A stretch of 64,000 bases of DNA from Bin87 sp963668585 (GTDB taxonomy: Bacteria; Chloroflexota; Dehalococcoidia; Lucifugimonadales; UBA3495): NCBI GenBank assembly GCA_963668585.1, contig OY764869.1, positions 2,108,001-2,172,000 on the forward strand, read 5' to 3'. Under the pieces are notes generated by a model. It did not search any database and had not been told where the DNA came from. It was given only the letters and a program-made list of their open reading frames with translations. Positions 25,829 to 34,035 of the stretch are shown in pieces. The position numbers and the translations under genes were made by a program. Within the stretch, counting starts at the first letter, position 1. Each line of letters starts with the position of its first letter.

Positions 25829-27283
25829 ATGCGGAAAACCAAGATAATTGCCACCATCGGCCCGGCTTCGCGGTCTCCCGAAACGCTGGACAGGTTGGTT
25901 AGCGCCGGAATGGACGTGGCCCGCCTCAATTTTTCACACGGCACCCTGGAAGAACACGCCGAGGTGATTGCCGGCGTGCGCGCGGCCTCGCAACGACACA
26001 ACCGGCACGTGGCGGTTCTGCAGGACCTGGGAGGCAACAAGTTTCGGCTGGGCCGGATGTCCGAAAACATCCAACTGAATTTCGGTGATCGGATTTCTAT
26101 CGTCAACGAGTCCAGCGTCGATACCCCCGACCGGCTTCCCTTCCCTGAGCCCTCGATACTTGCCAGCCTGCGCCCCGGCCACCTGGTCTATCTTTCCGAT
26201 GGCACGGTTTGCCTCGAAGTCCTCGACGTGTCGGATGACCTGGAAATAAAAACCCAGGTGCGCAACGGTGGGAACCTTTCTTCGTTCAAGGGCGTCAACC
26301 TCCCCGATGTTCCAATCGATATGCCCGTCATCACGGAAAGCGACAAGGTCGCGCTTCAATTTGGCGTCGAACAGGAAGTGGACTGGGTTGCCCTCTCGTT
26401 TGTCCGGTCCGGCGAGGATGTTCGCTACGCGCGAGCGTACCTCAATCAGTTGAACAGCCAGGCTCCGGTGATGGCCAAGCTCGAAAGGCGCGAGTGCATC
26501 AACAACCTCGATGAGATCCTTCAGGAAGTGGATGGAATCATGGTGGCTCGGGGCGACCTGGGCGTGGAGATGCCCATGGAGGAGGTGCCCGTGATCCAGA
26601 AGGACATGGTCACCCGTGCCAACAACGCCGGGCGGATATCATCGGTCGCGACCCAGATGCTCCGCTCAATGGTCAATTCGCCAACCCCGACCCGCGCCGA
26701 AGTGTCGGACATCGCTAACGCCGTGCTGGACGGCTGCGACTCAATCCTCCTGTCCGACGAGATCGCCGTCGGGGCATATCCGGTGGAGGCGGTGCGCATC
26801 GCCGATGCGGCCATCGTTCAGGCGGAAACGATGTACAAATACTACACGGAATTTCCGCAGAGCAATCAGACCCAGTCGGTCACCTGGGGTGCAACGCAAC
26901 TGGCCAAGTCGCTCAACGCCAAGCCCATTGTGATCACCAGCACGGGCCGGGCGGCGTTCGAGATGGCGCGGTTCCGCCCCGAGAATGACATCATGGTTTT
27001 CTCTCACGACGTGGCGGTCCAACGGCGCGTGTGCATGGCCTGGGGGTTGATGCCCAAAGGCGTGATACCCGCCGAACCGGACGTTGCCAAATTGGTTACC
27101 ATGCTCGTTGATGCGGCCATGGCGACCGGCATGGTATCCGAGAGGGACGTGGTCACGCTGGTGCATGGGTTCATGACGGGAGTGACCGGCACCACCAACA
27201 CCATCCAGGTGCTGAACATCCAGGAATACCTGAACCACATCGGACGCCAGGCGGTGGCTCACGCCGCCCCCGAAGCCTTGTAG
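25829..27283 (+). CDS. pyk: Pyruvate kinase
   Basis: A 484-residue pyruvate kinase, converting PEP and ADP to pyruvate and ATP. Landmarks are KIIATIGPAS, RLNFSHG, the catalytic-lysine block AKLERRE, MVARGDLGVE, VATQML with PTRAEVSDIANA, and a C-terminal GTTNTIQV similar to the effector region. Some normally invariant positions differ: DLxGPKIRxG reads DLGGNKFRLG, and the SGETAxGxYP motif reads SDEIAVGAYP. The catalytic residues appear intact, so it is probably active with altered metal or allosteric behaviour. GGGGAG lies upstream of the ATG. Confidence 0.95.
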   Translation: MRKTKIIATIGPASRSPETLDRLVSAGMDVARLNFSHGTLEEHAEVIAGVRAASQRHNRHVAVLQDLGGNKFRLGRMSENIQLNFGDRISIVNESSVDTPDRLPFPEPSILASLRPGHLVYLSDGTVCLEVLDVSDDLEIKTQVRNGGNLSSFKGVNLPDVPIDMPVITESDKVALQFGVEQEVDWVALSFVRSGEDVRYARAYLNQLNSQAPVMAKLERRECINNLDEILQEVDGIMVARGDLGVEMPMEEVPVIQKDMVTRANNAGRISSVATQMLRSMVNSPTPTRAEVSDIANAVLDGCDSILLSDEIAVGAYPVEAVRIADAAIVQAETMYKYYTEFPQSNQTQSVTWGATQLAKSLNAKPIVITSTGRAAFEMARFRPENDIMVFSHDVAVQRRVCMAWGLMPKGVIPAEPDVAKLVTMLVDAAMATGMVSERDVVTLVHGFMTGVTGTTNTIQVLNIQEYLNHIGRQAVAHAAPEAL

Positions 27284-27349
27284 GCTGGAGCGAATGGCGA
27301 ATAGCGGTGTTGCGCTGCCCAAGTCTGGTTGATAAAATATCAACGGCGC

Positions 27350-27423
27350 ACCGGCGTGGTGTAGTGGTAGCGCATCGGTCTCCAAAACCGAAAGTGTGGG
27401 TTCGATTCCTGCCGCCGGTGCCA
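27350..27423 (+). tRNA. tRNA-Trp (anticodon CCA)
   Basis: A complete cloverleaf with genome-encoded CCA. Acceptor stem ACCGGCG pairs with CGCCGGT; discriminator G73 is typical of tRNA-Trp. D stem GTGT/GCGC, anticodon stem TCGGT/ACCGA with loop CTCCAAA (anticodon CCA), and T arm GTGGG-TTCGATT-CCTGC. Only wobble pairs, no mismatches, in the stems. Confidence 0.97.
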
Positions 27424-27426
27424 AGC

Positions 27427-27452
27427 AATCCCCGCTCAAAGCGGGGATTTTT
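27427..27452 (+). terminator. Terminator after tRNA-Trp
   Basis: AATCCCCGCT and AGCGGGGATT form a perfect 10-bp stem with a 3-base loop, and TTTTT follows. Confidence 0.85.
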
Positions 27453-27687
27453 CTTGCCCACAAGCTACCTACGCTCGCCTGATTGCCCTGTCCGCCACAC
27501 CCGAACCTGGTGCAACCGGTCATCGCGTAGTTGACCTCGACCCTCCGGCGCTCAGGAAGCGTCCGGTTTCGTTCAACGGTAACTCCCCAACTTGGGCTGC
27601 GACTTCACCGACGATGCCTCAGCGGCAGAGCATCATGGGCCCATGGCTCCGTTATCGTCGCTCCTCATTGGCCTGAGTGAGCGGCTT

Positions 27688-28821
27688 TCACCCGCTGCCG
27701 GTGAAGCGCGGCATGACCTGGGTGGCGAAATTCTCCAGGTTGCGCAGGATCTTCCGTTGCGGGATGCCGGCGTGGGCAAACTCAACCAGCAGGCAATCCA
27801 GGTTGCAAACTTCCTGCAATTCCTGAATTTTTTCCGCCACGTGGTCTGGCGAACCAACCAACAGGGTGCGTGGCTCCAGGAAATCCCAGTCCAACCTCAC
27901 ATCGTCGTCCAGCGTCTCGCCCGGGTTGGTGAACACCTGCCGCCCTCGGAACGGGTCGTTGAATATGAACGCCGACATGATCCCAGCCTCGGCATCCCGC
28001 CTTGCCTCTTCCATGGACGGCGCGACGTAGGTCGAGCGCATCACCGCCTGATCCTCTCCCAGGGCGAAGGGTCGTCCTTCCAGTTTTGAGCGGACTTCGG
28101 CGTAGAGTTCCATCCGCTGCCGTATCCGCAGGGGAGGAGGTTGCCAGTAGCAGGCTTTCAATCCAAATTCGGCGGCGGTCGTCACCGACCTGTCGGTTGA
28201 TACCGTCATCCACAACGGAGGGTGGGGCTTCTGGTACGGTCGCGGCGTTACACGCAGACGGGTCACCCGCTCTCCATCCTGCCACGCCGGGTCCGGCGGA
28301 TGCGACGGGTGCGAGAACACAGTATCGGCGGCGGGAAAGCTGTAGTTTTCTCCCTGGTGGGAGAAATACTCGTCGGACCATATCTTTCGCACGATCTCGA
28401 TGGTCTCCCGGAACAGTTCCCGATTCTCCACATCCTTGCGAGGGTCGGCGTTGGCATGGAATTGGGGACCCTCGTAAGGCCAGATCCCCCGGCCAAAACC
28501 AACCTCAACGCGGCCCTCGGTCATGTTGTCCAGCATCGCCAGGTCTTCGGCCAGCCTGATGGGATGCCACCAGGGGGCGATATTGGCCATCTGTCCGATG
28601 CGGATCCGGGACGTCCGCGCCGCCAGGTCCGCGCCCAGCAATATCGGATTGGGCAGATCGCCGATCCCGTACGCGCCGAAGTGATGCTCTCCCAACCACA
28701 TGGTCTCGAAACCGAGTTCTTCGGCCAACACGATCTGTTGCCTGAGATTTTCCAGCATCTCGGCGGCGTTGACGGCCTCTCCCGCAGATGCTGCCACGGT
28801 GGTGAATGCGGCGAACCTCAT
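27688..28821 (-). CDS. Luciferase-like (LLM) flavin-dependent oxidoreductase
   Basis: A 377-residue member of the luciferase-like superfamily. It starts MRFAAFTTVAASAGE at the ATG at 28821, preceded by AGGAGG; a longer frame to 28866 has no support. Family features are GEHHFGAYG, IRIGQMANIAPWWHPI, LDNMTEGRVEVGFGRG and VGSPDHVAEKIQEL. The long insertion around residues 140-190 (DTVFSHPSHPPDPAW) is typical of the two-component monooxygenase branch. Substrate unknown. It stands alone on this strand. Confidence 0.94.
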   Translation of the reverse strand: MRFAAFTTVAASAGEAVNAAEMLENLRQQIVLAEELGFETMWLGEHHFGAYGIGDLPNPILLGADLAARTSRIRIGQMANIAPWWHPIRLAEDLAMLDNMTEGRVEVGFGRGIWPYEGPQFHANADPRKDVENRELFRETIEIVRKIWSDEYFSHQGENYSFPAADTVFSHPSHPPDPAWQDGERVTRLRVTPRPYQKPHPPLWMTVSTDRSVTTAAEFGLKACYWQPPPLRIRQRMELYAEVRSKLEGRPFALGEDQAVMRSTYVAPSMEEARRDAEAGIMSAFIFNDPFRGRQVFTNPGETLDDDVRLDWDFLEPRTLLVGSPDHVAEKIQELQEVCNLDCLLVEFAHAGIPQRKILRNLENFATQVMPRFTGSG

Positions 28822-29228
28822 GGTGAAACCTCCTGCACAACGGGATTGAACTAAATCATACTCCACCCGTGGGCCCGGTCGGAACCAAGGTTGTCCGTGA
28901 AACGGTAGGAACAGCGCCGGGAGGTCGTCTGACGAACGTTGCGCTGCTCAGGCAACCGTCCATCTGCATCCATTGATGGGCACCGACGCCGGTCTGTAGC
29001 GCGGTCCCCTGCCCGCTACTTTGTATCGGCCAGTCCATCGGCGCAGGCTGCCATGGCCACATGAGCCCCATGACCTGCGACCCCGAGCCAGGCGTCGGCG
29101 CTACGTCCACCCGCATCGGGATCCAGGGAATCCTGGAAAGGTACGGCGTTACCCCAGGCTGGCCGGGGTAGATGGCTGTCGCCGGCGGGTGGGTCGCGCC
29201 GGTTCAGAGGAAGCACAGGAACTCGGGG
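28822..29228. other. Intergenic region between an LLM gene and the NO reductase gene
   Basis: About 407 bases with nothing convincing. Overlapping ORFs are low-complexity and lack ribosome-binding sites. A TATGAT box on the minus strand (about 28855-28860) may be the LLM promoter -10. Confidence 0.45.
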
Positions 29229-31583
29229 CTAATCCGCCACCTCCGTCACCTCCGCCGCCGGCACGTCCCGGCGGACTGCTCCGGAAGACCAGCCCGTGGA
29301 CAGTCCGATCACAAACCAGCCGAAGGCGAGGATACCCACCGCGAAGATGGTGTCCCCGATGGAGCGCAGCCAGCGGAACACCTCCAACACCGGCGTTTGC
29401 AGGAACTCCGCCGAGCGTGCGTACCACATCCCGTGCTCGAAGCTGGCCCAGGTCTGGGCCAGGCCCACCGGCAGCAGGCTGATCAGCACCATCAACGCCA
29501 GCCCGATGTTGATGGACCAGAAGGCGAAAGACAGCGAACGGGTGCGCCACTGAGTTCGCATGGTCAGGAGACGCAGGCTCAGCAGCGTGAGACCCAGTCC
29601 CAGGTTCCCGTACACGCCGAACAGCGCCGCGTGGGCATGGACCGATGTGGTGTTGAGCCCCTGCATGTAGTAGAGGGCAATGGGCGGGTTGATCAGGAAC
29701 CCGAAGAGACCTGCGCCGACCAGGTTCCAGAAGGCCGAGGCCACGAAGAAATAGACCGGCCACTTGTAGTGGTGGATCCAGGAAGTCCGTTTGGTCATGG
29801 ACAGGTTCTCGTACGCCTCGTACCCGATCATCACCAGCGGCATCAGTTCCAGGGCGCTCATGGTGCCGCCAATAACCATGATGATGGGCGTGGTGCCGGT
29901 GAAGTAGAGATGGTGGAACATTCCCAATACGCCGCCGGTAAGGTAAAGGATGGTGGTGAACAGGATCGCCATCGTGGCCGAGCGCACCCGGATCAGGCCC
30001 AGCCGGACAAAGGTCAGGGCGATCACCGTGGTGGCGAAAACCTCGAAGAAGCCCTCGACCCACAGATGCACCACCCACCAGCGCCAGTACTCTGCGATGG
30101 CCAGGTTGGTGTGCTGGCCAGGAATGAGTCCCGGCGCGTAGAACAGGGCGATGGCCGCCACCGCCAGCATGAAGATCAGCAGGAACTGTCGCCGCCTGGG
30201 GTCCTCTTTGGCGGCCCGCCAAGCGTATCCCAACGGCCGCAGCATCAGGAGCAGCCAGAGCAGTAGCCCCACGAACAGCAGCGCCTGCCAGAAGCGTCCC
30301 AGGTCGAGATATTCATACCCCTGGTGTCCCAGCCAGAAGTTGACGTCGTGGCCCAGCAGTTGGTGGATGGCCAACGCCTGCCCCAGCATGGAGCCAACCA
30401 CAACGACGATAAGCGCCAGCAGCAGCAGGTTCACGCCAAAACGCTGGAAGCGGGGCTCATAGCCTGCCACCAGGGGCGCGAGACACAGGCCCGTGGCCAG
30501 CCACGAGGTTGCGATCCAGAGCATCCCCAGCTGGACGTGCCAGGTGCGCGTGAGCGCATAGGGAACCAGCTCCGCCAACGGCACTCCGTAGAATTCGTTG
30601 CCTTCAACCCCGTAATGCGCCGTCACGATTCCCGCGATGATCTGCGCCACCGCCAGGGCGCCCACCACCCAGAAATACTTGCGCGTGGCGGTCATGGACG
30701 GCGTTGGTTGCATGTCTATAAGGGGGTCTGCGGCTGGCGCTTCAGCGTGGCTGCTCCAGGTGTCGCGGCTGGCTGCGTAGAACCACGCCAGTCCGCCAAT
30801 CCCTCCCAGGAGAAGCACGAAGCTGATCACCGAGACGACGATCATGGTTCCGGTGGGACGGTTGCCGACCAGGTCGTCAGGCGGCCAGTTGTTGGTGTAG
30901 GTGATGTCCTCTCCCGGGCGCTCGGTGACGCACGCCCAGGAAGCCCAGAAGATGAACGCCGTGAAGGCCTCCCTGCGGTCGGCGTCGCGGATAACCGACC
31001 GGGGCATCGCATAGTTTTCCCTGAGACCGTCAAGTTCCGGAGCGTCGCCGAACAGGTCCGCGTAATGATCCTGAACTGCCTTGATGGCTCGCGCGCGCAG
31101 CGGAGAGACGGTGATGGTCCCCGAGGAAGGGTCAAAGGTGTTGGTGCGGAGTTCAGAGCGGAGCCTGGCCTGAAGCGCGGCCGCGTGCTCCTCGTGCAGG
31201 AGTTCGAACGGCGCGCCGTGCTCCTCCTGCGCCCAATGCTCCACCAGCCACTCGGCCTCCCGGTGCAGCCAGTCTGCCGTCCAGTCCGGAGCGGTGTATG
31301 CCCCGTGCCCCCACACCGAGCCCAGTTCCTGGCCGCCGACTGAACGCCAGACATCCTGGCCGGTGCGGATCTGGTCGCCGGTGAAAACCGTCTCTCCTTC
31401 AGTGGTGGTCACCCTCTCCGGCACGGGCGGAGACATCTGGTAGATCTCTGCACCGTAATAGAGCAGTATCGCGAACGAGGCCACGACCACCGTGATCAGG
31501 ATGATCCACAGGGCGCGCAGGCCCCTGGTGGCGCGAAGCGGGTTCACCGCTCCGGCGCTGGCCGGTTGGTTCCGTTCTGCCAT
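29229..31583 (-). CDS. norZ: Quinol-dependent nitric oxide reductase (qNOR)
   Basis: A 784-residue membrane enzyme that reduces 2 NO to N2O with quinol. The N-terminal fused domain (residues 60-220) has WGHGAYTAPDWTADWLHRE, diagnostic of qNOR over cNOR. The catalytic subunit has a dozen or so TM helices; ligand motifs are WHVQLGML (heme), HLWVEGFFEVFAT (first non-heme-iron His plus the conserved Glu), and MFHHLYFTG (the His-His pair). The FeB His and Glu are present, so this is not an NO dismutase of the Nod type. GGAGGG precedes the ATG. A small ORF lies 57 bases upstream and may share its transcript. Its role may be NO detoxification or denitrification; no nir or nos genes are in view. Confidence 0.96.
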   Translation of the reverse strand: MAERNQPASAGAVNPLRATRGLRALWIILITVVVASFAILLYYGAEIYQMSPPVPERVTTTEGETVFTGDQIRTGQDVWRSVGGQELGSVWGHGAYTAPDWTADWLHREAEWLVEHWAQEEHGAPFELLHEEHAAALQARLRSELRTNTFDPSSGTITVSPLRARAIKAVQDHYADLFGDAPELDGLRENYAMPRSVIRDADRREAFTAFIFWASWACVTERPGEDITYTNNWPPDDLVGNRPTGTMIVVSVISFVLLLGGIGGLAWFYAASRDTWSSHAEAPAADPLIDMQPTPSMTATRKYFWVVGALAVAQIIAGIVTAHYGVEGNEFYGVPLAELVPYALTRTWHVQLGMLWIATSWLATGLCLAPLVAGYEPRFQRFGVNLLLLALIVVVVGSMLGQALAIHQLLGHDVNFWLGHQGYEYLDLGRFWQALLFVGLLLWLLLMLRPLGYAWRAAKEDPRRRQFLLIFMLAVAAIALFYAPGLIPGQHTNLAIAEYWRWWVVHLWVEGFFEVFATTVIALTFVRLGLIRVRSATMAILFTTILYLTGGVLGMFHHLYFTGTTPIIMVIGGTMSALELMPLVMIGYEAYENLSMTKRTSWIHHYKWPVYFFVASAFWNLVGAGLFGFLINPPIALYYMQGLNTTSVHAHAALFGVYGNLGLGLTLLSLRLLTMRTQWRTRSLSFAFWSINIGLALMVLISLLPVGLAQTWASFEHGMWYARSAEFLQTPVLEVFRWLRSIGDTIFAVGILAFGWFVIGLSTGWSSGAVRRDVPAAEVTEVAD

Positions 31584-31640
31584 GGGAGCACCCTCCTGAT
31601 GTCAGACGTAGTCAGTTGGCGGTTGGGGTAACGCGTGCAG

Positions 31641-31811
31641 TCAGTACGCCGCCATTGTGACCTGCATCCCGGCGCGCAGGCGCACACTCGACCTGCGCTC
31701 CGGATCTTCATCCCATTCGGCATCCAAATTCTGCACGGCCTCGCAGATGTCGTCCAACCACAGTCCTTTCGGATGCGTATCCTGGTGTTGACGCCGGGTA
31801 CCGGTCGGCAT
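31641..31811 (-). CDS. Small acidic hypothetical protein upstream of norZ
   Basis: A 56-residue frame (MPTGTRRQHQDTHPKGLW, then LDDICEAVQNLDAEWDEDPE) with codon use like real genes of this window. Start ATG at 31811 with a weak AGGCGG. It ends 57 bases before the norZ start, so the two are probably co-transcribed. No family recognised. Its acidic helical middle part would fit a small regulator or adaptor. An in-frame TTG start at 31853 is less likely. Confidence 0.5.
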   Translation of the reverse strand: MPTGTRRQHQDTHPKGLWLDDICEAVQNLDAEWDEDPERRSSVRLRAGMQVTMAAY

Positions 31812-31837
31812 CCGCCTAAACAGGCTGACCCACGCAC

Positions 31838-31872
31838 ATAATATCAAATACAATCAGCAGCTTATGATTGTA
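31838..31872 (-). promoter_or_regulatory. Operator-like dyad and -10 box upstream of norZ unit
   Basis: TACAATCA (31849-31856) and TGATTGTA (31865-31872) form a perfect 8-bp inverted repeat with an 8-base spacer. On the minus strand a TATTAT -10 lies at 31843-31838, so the dyad overlaps the -35 region, the usual place for a regulator such as an NO- or redox-responsive one. The regulator itself is not identified. Confidence 0.5.
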
Positions 31873-32032
31873 GCAACAAATACGATTATCTCCGTCTCCA
31901 TGCCTGTCGGCCGGAATTGGAAACGCCTACCGCCACACTTTGGTCCATGTCATCGCCTCACGCGTACCCAGTTCCTCATTGCGATTCATTCGGTTGAATC
32001 CGCAAACCCGTTGCTTCTGAGAGAAACCCGTC

Positions 32033-32052
32033 GCTCCTGCTTTCGCGGGAGC
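32033..32052. repeat. Palindromic hairpin, REP-like
   Basis: GCTCCTGC and GCGGGAGC pair (one G-T wobble) around TTTC. A second, shorter hairpin with the complementary GAAA loop is 60 bases on. Confidence 0.6.
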
Positions 32053-32110
32053 CCAGGAACCGAACGATGAGCAGACTTGGCAAGGTGTTGGGCGCATACG
32101 ATTGCTGGAT

Positions 32111-32126
32111 TCTCGCGAAAGCGAGA
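32111..32126. repeat. Second palindromic hairpin, REP-like
   Basis: TCTCGC and GCGAGA form a perfect 6-bp stem around GAAA, the reverse complement of the loop of the hairpin at 32033. Confidence 0.6.
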
Positions 32127-32489
32127 GTGACGGTCGGTAGATAGGAATTGTTGTGATTACCGGCGATGAAACTGGGTACTCATGAGACGTCATCGCCGGG
32201 CGTGTACCAGACCCCATTTCCGCGACCACCTGTATGCTTTGCCTGATCTTGGCTGGTGGCGCATCCAACCGCGTTGCTGTGGTCGTAGCCTGGTGGGGCG
32301 CACGTCCCCAAGCGCGGGACTGCAGCACCGTGTAGTCAGCGATTTGATTGGCGCCCACAACCGCGACATCCTCGGCAAAACCGGCATCATCGTCCGCAGG
32401 CCGGGCAATTTCCAGACGGTTCAACGCCGGCCGAGGGTTGTGCTTGTGATAACATATCGCCGTCCCCGCATCACTTTTTTGCCACGAAA

Positions 32490-33695
32490 ATGACCTATTC
32501 CCTGCTCTCCGGTTTACGTGTCCTTGAAATCGGCTCGATGCTGTCCGCTCCTTATTGCGGCAAGCTTCTGGCCGATGCTGGCGCGAGCGTGGTCAAGTTG
32601 GAATCGCCCGAAACCGGCGATCCGGCGCGACGCTACGGGCCGTGGCCTGACGACAATCCTCACCCTGAGCGCAGCGGGCTTTTTCTCTACCTGAATGCCA
32701 ACAAACAGGGCGTAACCGCCAACCTGGAAACTCCCACGGGTCGCGGCATCATGCGTCGCCTGGCCGCCTCATCCGATGTTGTCGTCCACAATGTCCGGCC
32801 CGCAGACATGGACCGTTGCGGACTGGACTACGACCTGCTGGCGGCTGACAACCTCGACCTGGTGATGGCCAGCATCAGCCCATGGGGACTCTCCGGGCCT
32901 TGGCGCGACTACAAGGCTTACGACATCAACCTCGCCGCGGCTGGAGGCATTTGCGAGGGACTGGGCGAGGCCGAGCGGGAACCCCTGACCTTTGGTACGC
33001 CCGAGGTGGGCTATTTCGCCGGCATGGCGGCGGCATCGTCCATAGTGATGGCACTGCTGGCCCGCGAAACCCACGGCGGACAGCACATCGACATTGCGGA
33101 AGCGGAAACGATGGCTGGACTGTACAACGGGCCGGAAGCGTTGATGGCCGTGTACCAATGGCGCGTGACTCGCCGCACCGGGCACCACGCCCTGGATTTC
33201 CCATACCCCAACTGCATTCTGCGCTGCAAGGACGGCCACATCTTCGTCGGCTCTCCCGAGGGCCGTCAGTGGGGTCGCCTGCTGCAGATCATGGGCAGTC
33301 CGGAATGGTCACAGGAACAACGGTTCCGCAACCGCACCGCGATGAACAACCTCTACGCCGATGAGGTGGATGGTTACGTGGAATCGTGGCTGGCCGACTA
33401 TACCAAAGCCGAACTGCTGGAAATCGCCCTGGAGCATCGCATTCCGTTGGCCCCGGTTCGCACCTATGACGAAGTTCGCGCGGACCCTTCGCTGGCTGAT
33501 CTTTTCGTGGTCATCGAACGCGACGACACCGGCCCGGTCTCCTATCCGGGAACGCCGTACGGACTGTCCGGCGATAATTCCGTACCACCGTCTCCCGCGC
33601 CGACGCTCGGCCAGCACAATCCACCCATCCTGTGCGATGAGTTGGGCTACTCGCCGGAAGAACTGGTCAAGTTGTACCAGACCGGCATAATCTGA
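32490..33695 (+). CDS. CaiB/BaiF family (class III) CoA-transferase, paralog 1
   Basis: A 401-residue class III CoA-transferase-like protein. Family marks are the N-terminal LRVLEIGSMLSAPYCGKLLA, GPWPDD, SISPWGLSGPW, and C-terminal PTLGQHN. These enzymes move CoA between carboxylic acids at a glycyl-aspartate site. Here the catalytic Asp position (GDxxxG in the other three copies) reads VGYFAG, so the Asp appears replaced by Gly174 and the activity is doubtful. It opens the catabolic block. The Shine-Dalgarno is weak. Confidence 0.93.
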   Translation: MTYSLLSGLRVLEIGSMLSAPYCGKLLADAGASVVKLESPETGDPARRYGPWPDDNPHPERSGLFLYLNANKQGVTANLETPTGRGIMRRLAASSDVVVHNVRPADMDRCGLDYDLLAADNLDLVMASISPWGLSGPWRDYKAYDINLAAAGGICEGLGEAEREPLTFGTPEVGYFAGMAAASSIVMALLARETHGGQHIDIAEAETMAGLYNGPEALMAVYQWRVTRRTGHHALDFPYPNCILRCKDGHIFVGSPEGRQWGRLLQIMGSPEWSQEQRFRNRTAMNNLYADEVDGYVESWLADYTKAELLEIALEHRIPLAPVRTYDEVRADPSLADLFVVIERDDTGPVSYPGTPYGLSGDNSVPPSPAPTLGQHNPPILCDELGYSPEELVKLYQTGII

Positions 33696-33761
33696 TCAGA
33701 GTCGGGCCAACCCGCAGACCCCGTATCCGTGCCACGCTGAACCATCCGTGCCGGTGATCGT

Positions 33762-34016
33762 ATGTTGCTCCGCATAGTAGTCATTTGCGTGGTGCTGTTC
33801 GTGGGCAGTTGCCTCATCGCCCGGCAGTTGGCTCTGAGCAAGAACCACCGGCCAGAGGTCATCATTGTCGCCGGCATCATCGTGGGAGCCATCGTTTTCG
33901 CCGCGCTGTGGACGGTGAGCCTGGTGTACGGCGGGAACTACACGAAGATTGCCGCCGGCGTATCCCTGGCCGTCATGCCGGCTGTGGCCGGGTGGATAGC
34001 GCCAGAACGCAAGTGA
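33762..34016 (+). CDS. Small integral membrane protein
   Basis: An 84-residue protein with three hydrophobic helices (about residues 3-20, 34-56 and 62-80) separated by ALSKNHRPE and YGGNYTK. It has no recognised family. It lies between two CoA-transferase genes and ends 19 bases before the next, so it may be co-transcribed. No strong ribosome-binding site; confidence rests on its composition and tight packing. Confidence 0.6.
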   Translation: MLLRIVVICVVLFVGSCLIARQLALSKNHRPEVIIVAGIIVGAIVFAALWTVSLVYGGNYTKIAAGVSLAVMPAVAGWIAPERK

Positions 34017-34035
34017 ACCAGGGAAAGGTGCCCAA

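Larger units (their letters stand above)
31873..32489. other. Intergenic region upstream of the catabolic block
   Basis: No credible gene. It holds two short hairpins resembling dispersed palindromes (32033-32052 and 32111-32126). The remaining ORFs are not supported by start signals or composition. Confidence 0.5.

Noticed and set aside
28856..29482. Small ORFs between the LLM and NO reductase genes
   Set aside because: Low-complexity products, no start signals, and overlap with the norZ 3' end.
29229..31583. NO dismutase (Nod) instead of NO reductase
   Set aside because: The non-heme-iron ligands (HLWVE and the HH pair) and the quinol-side WHVQL block are kept, unlike Nod.
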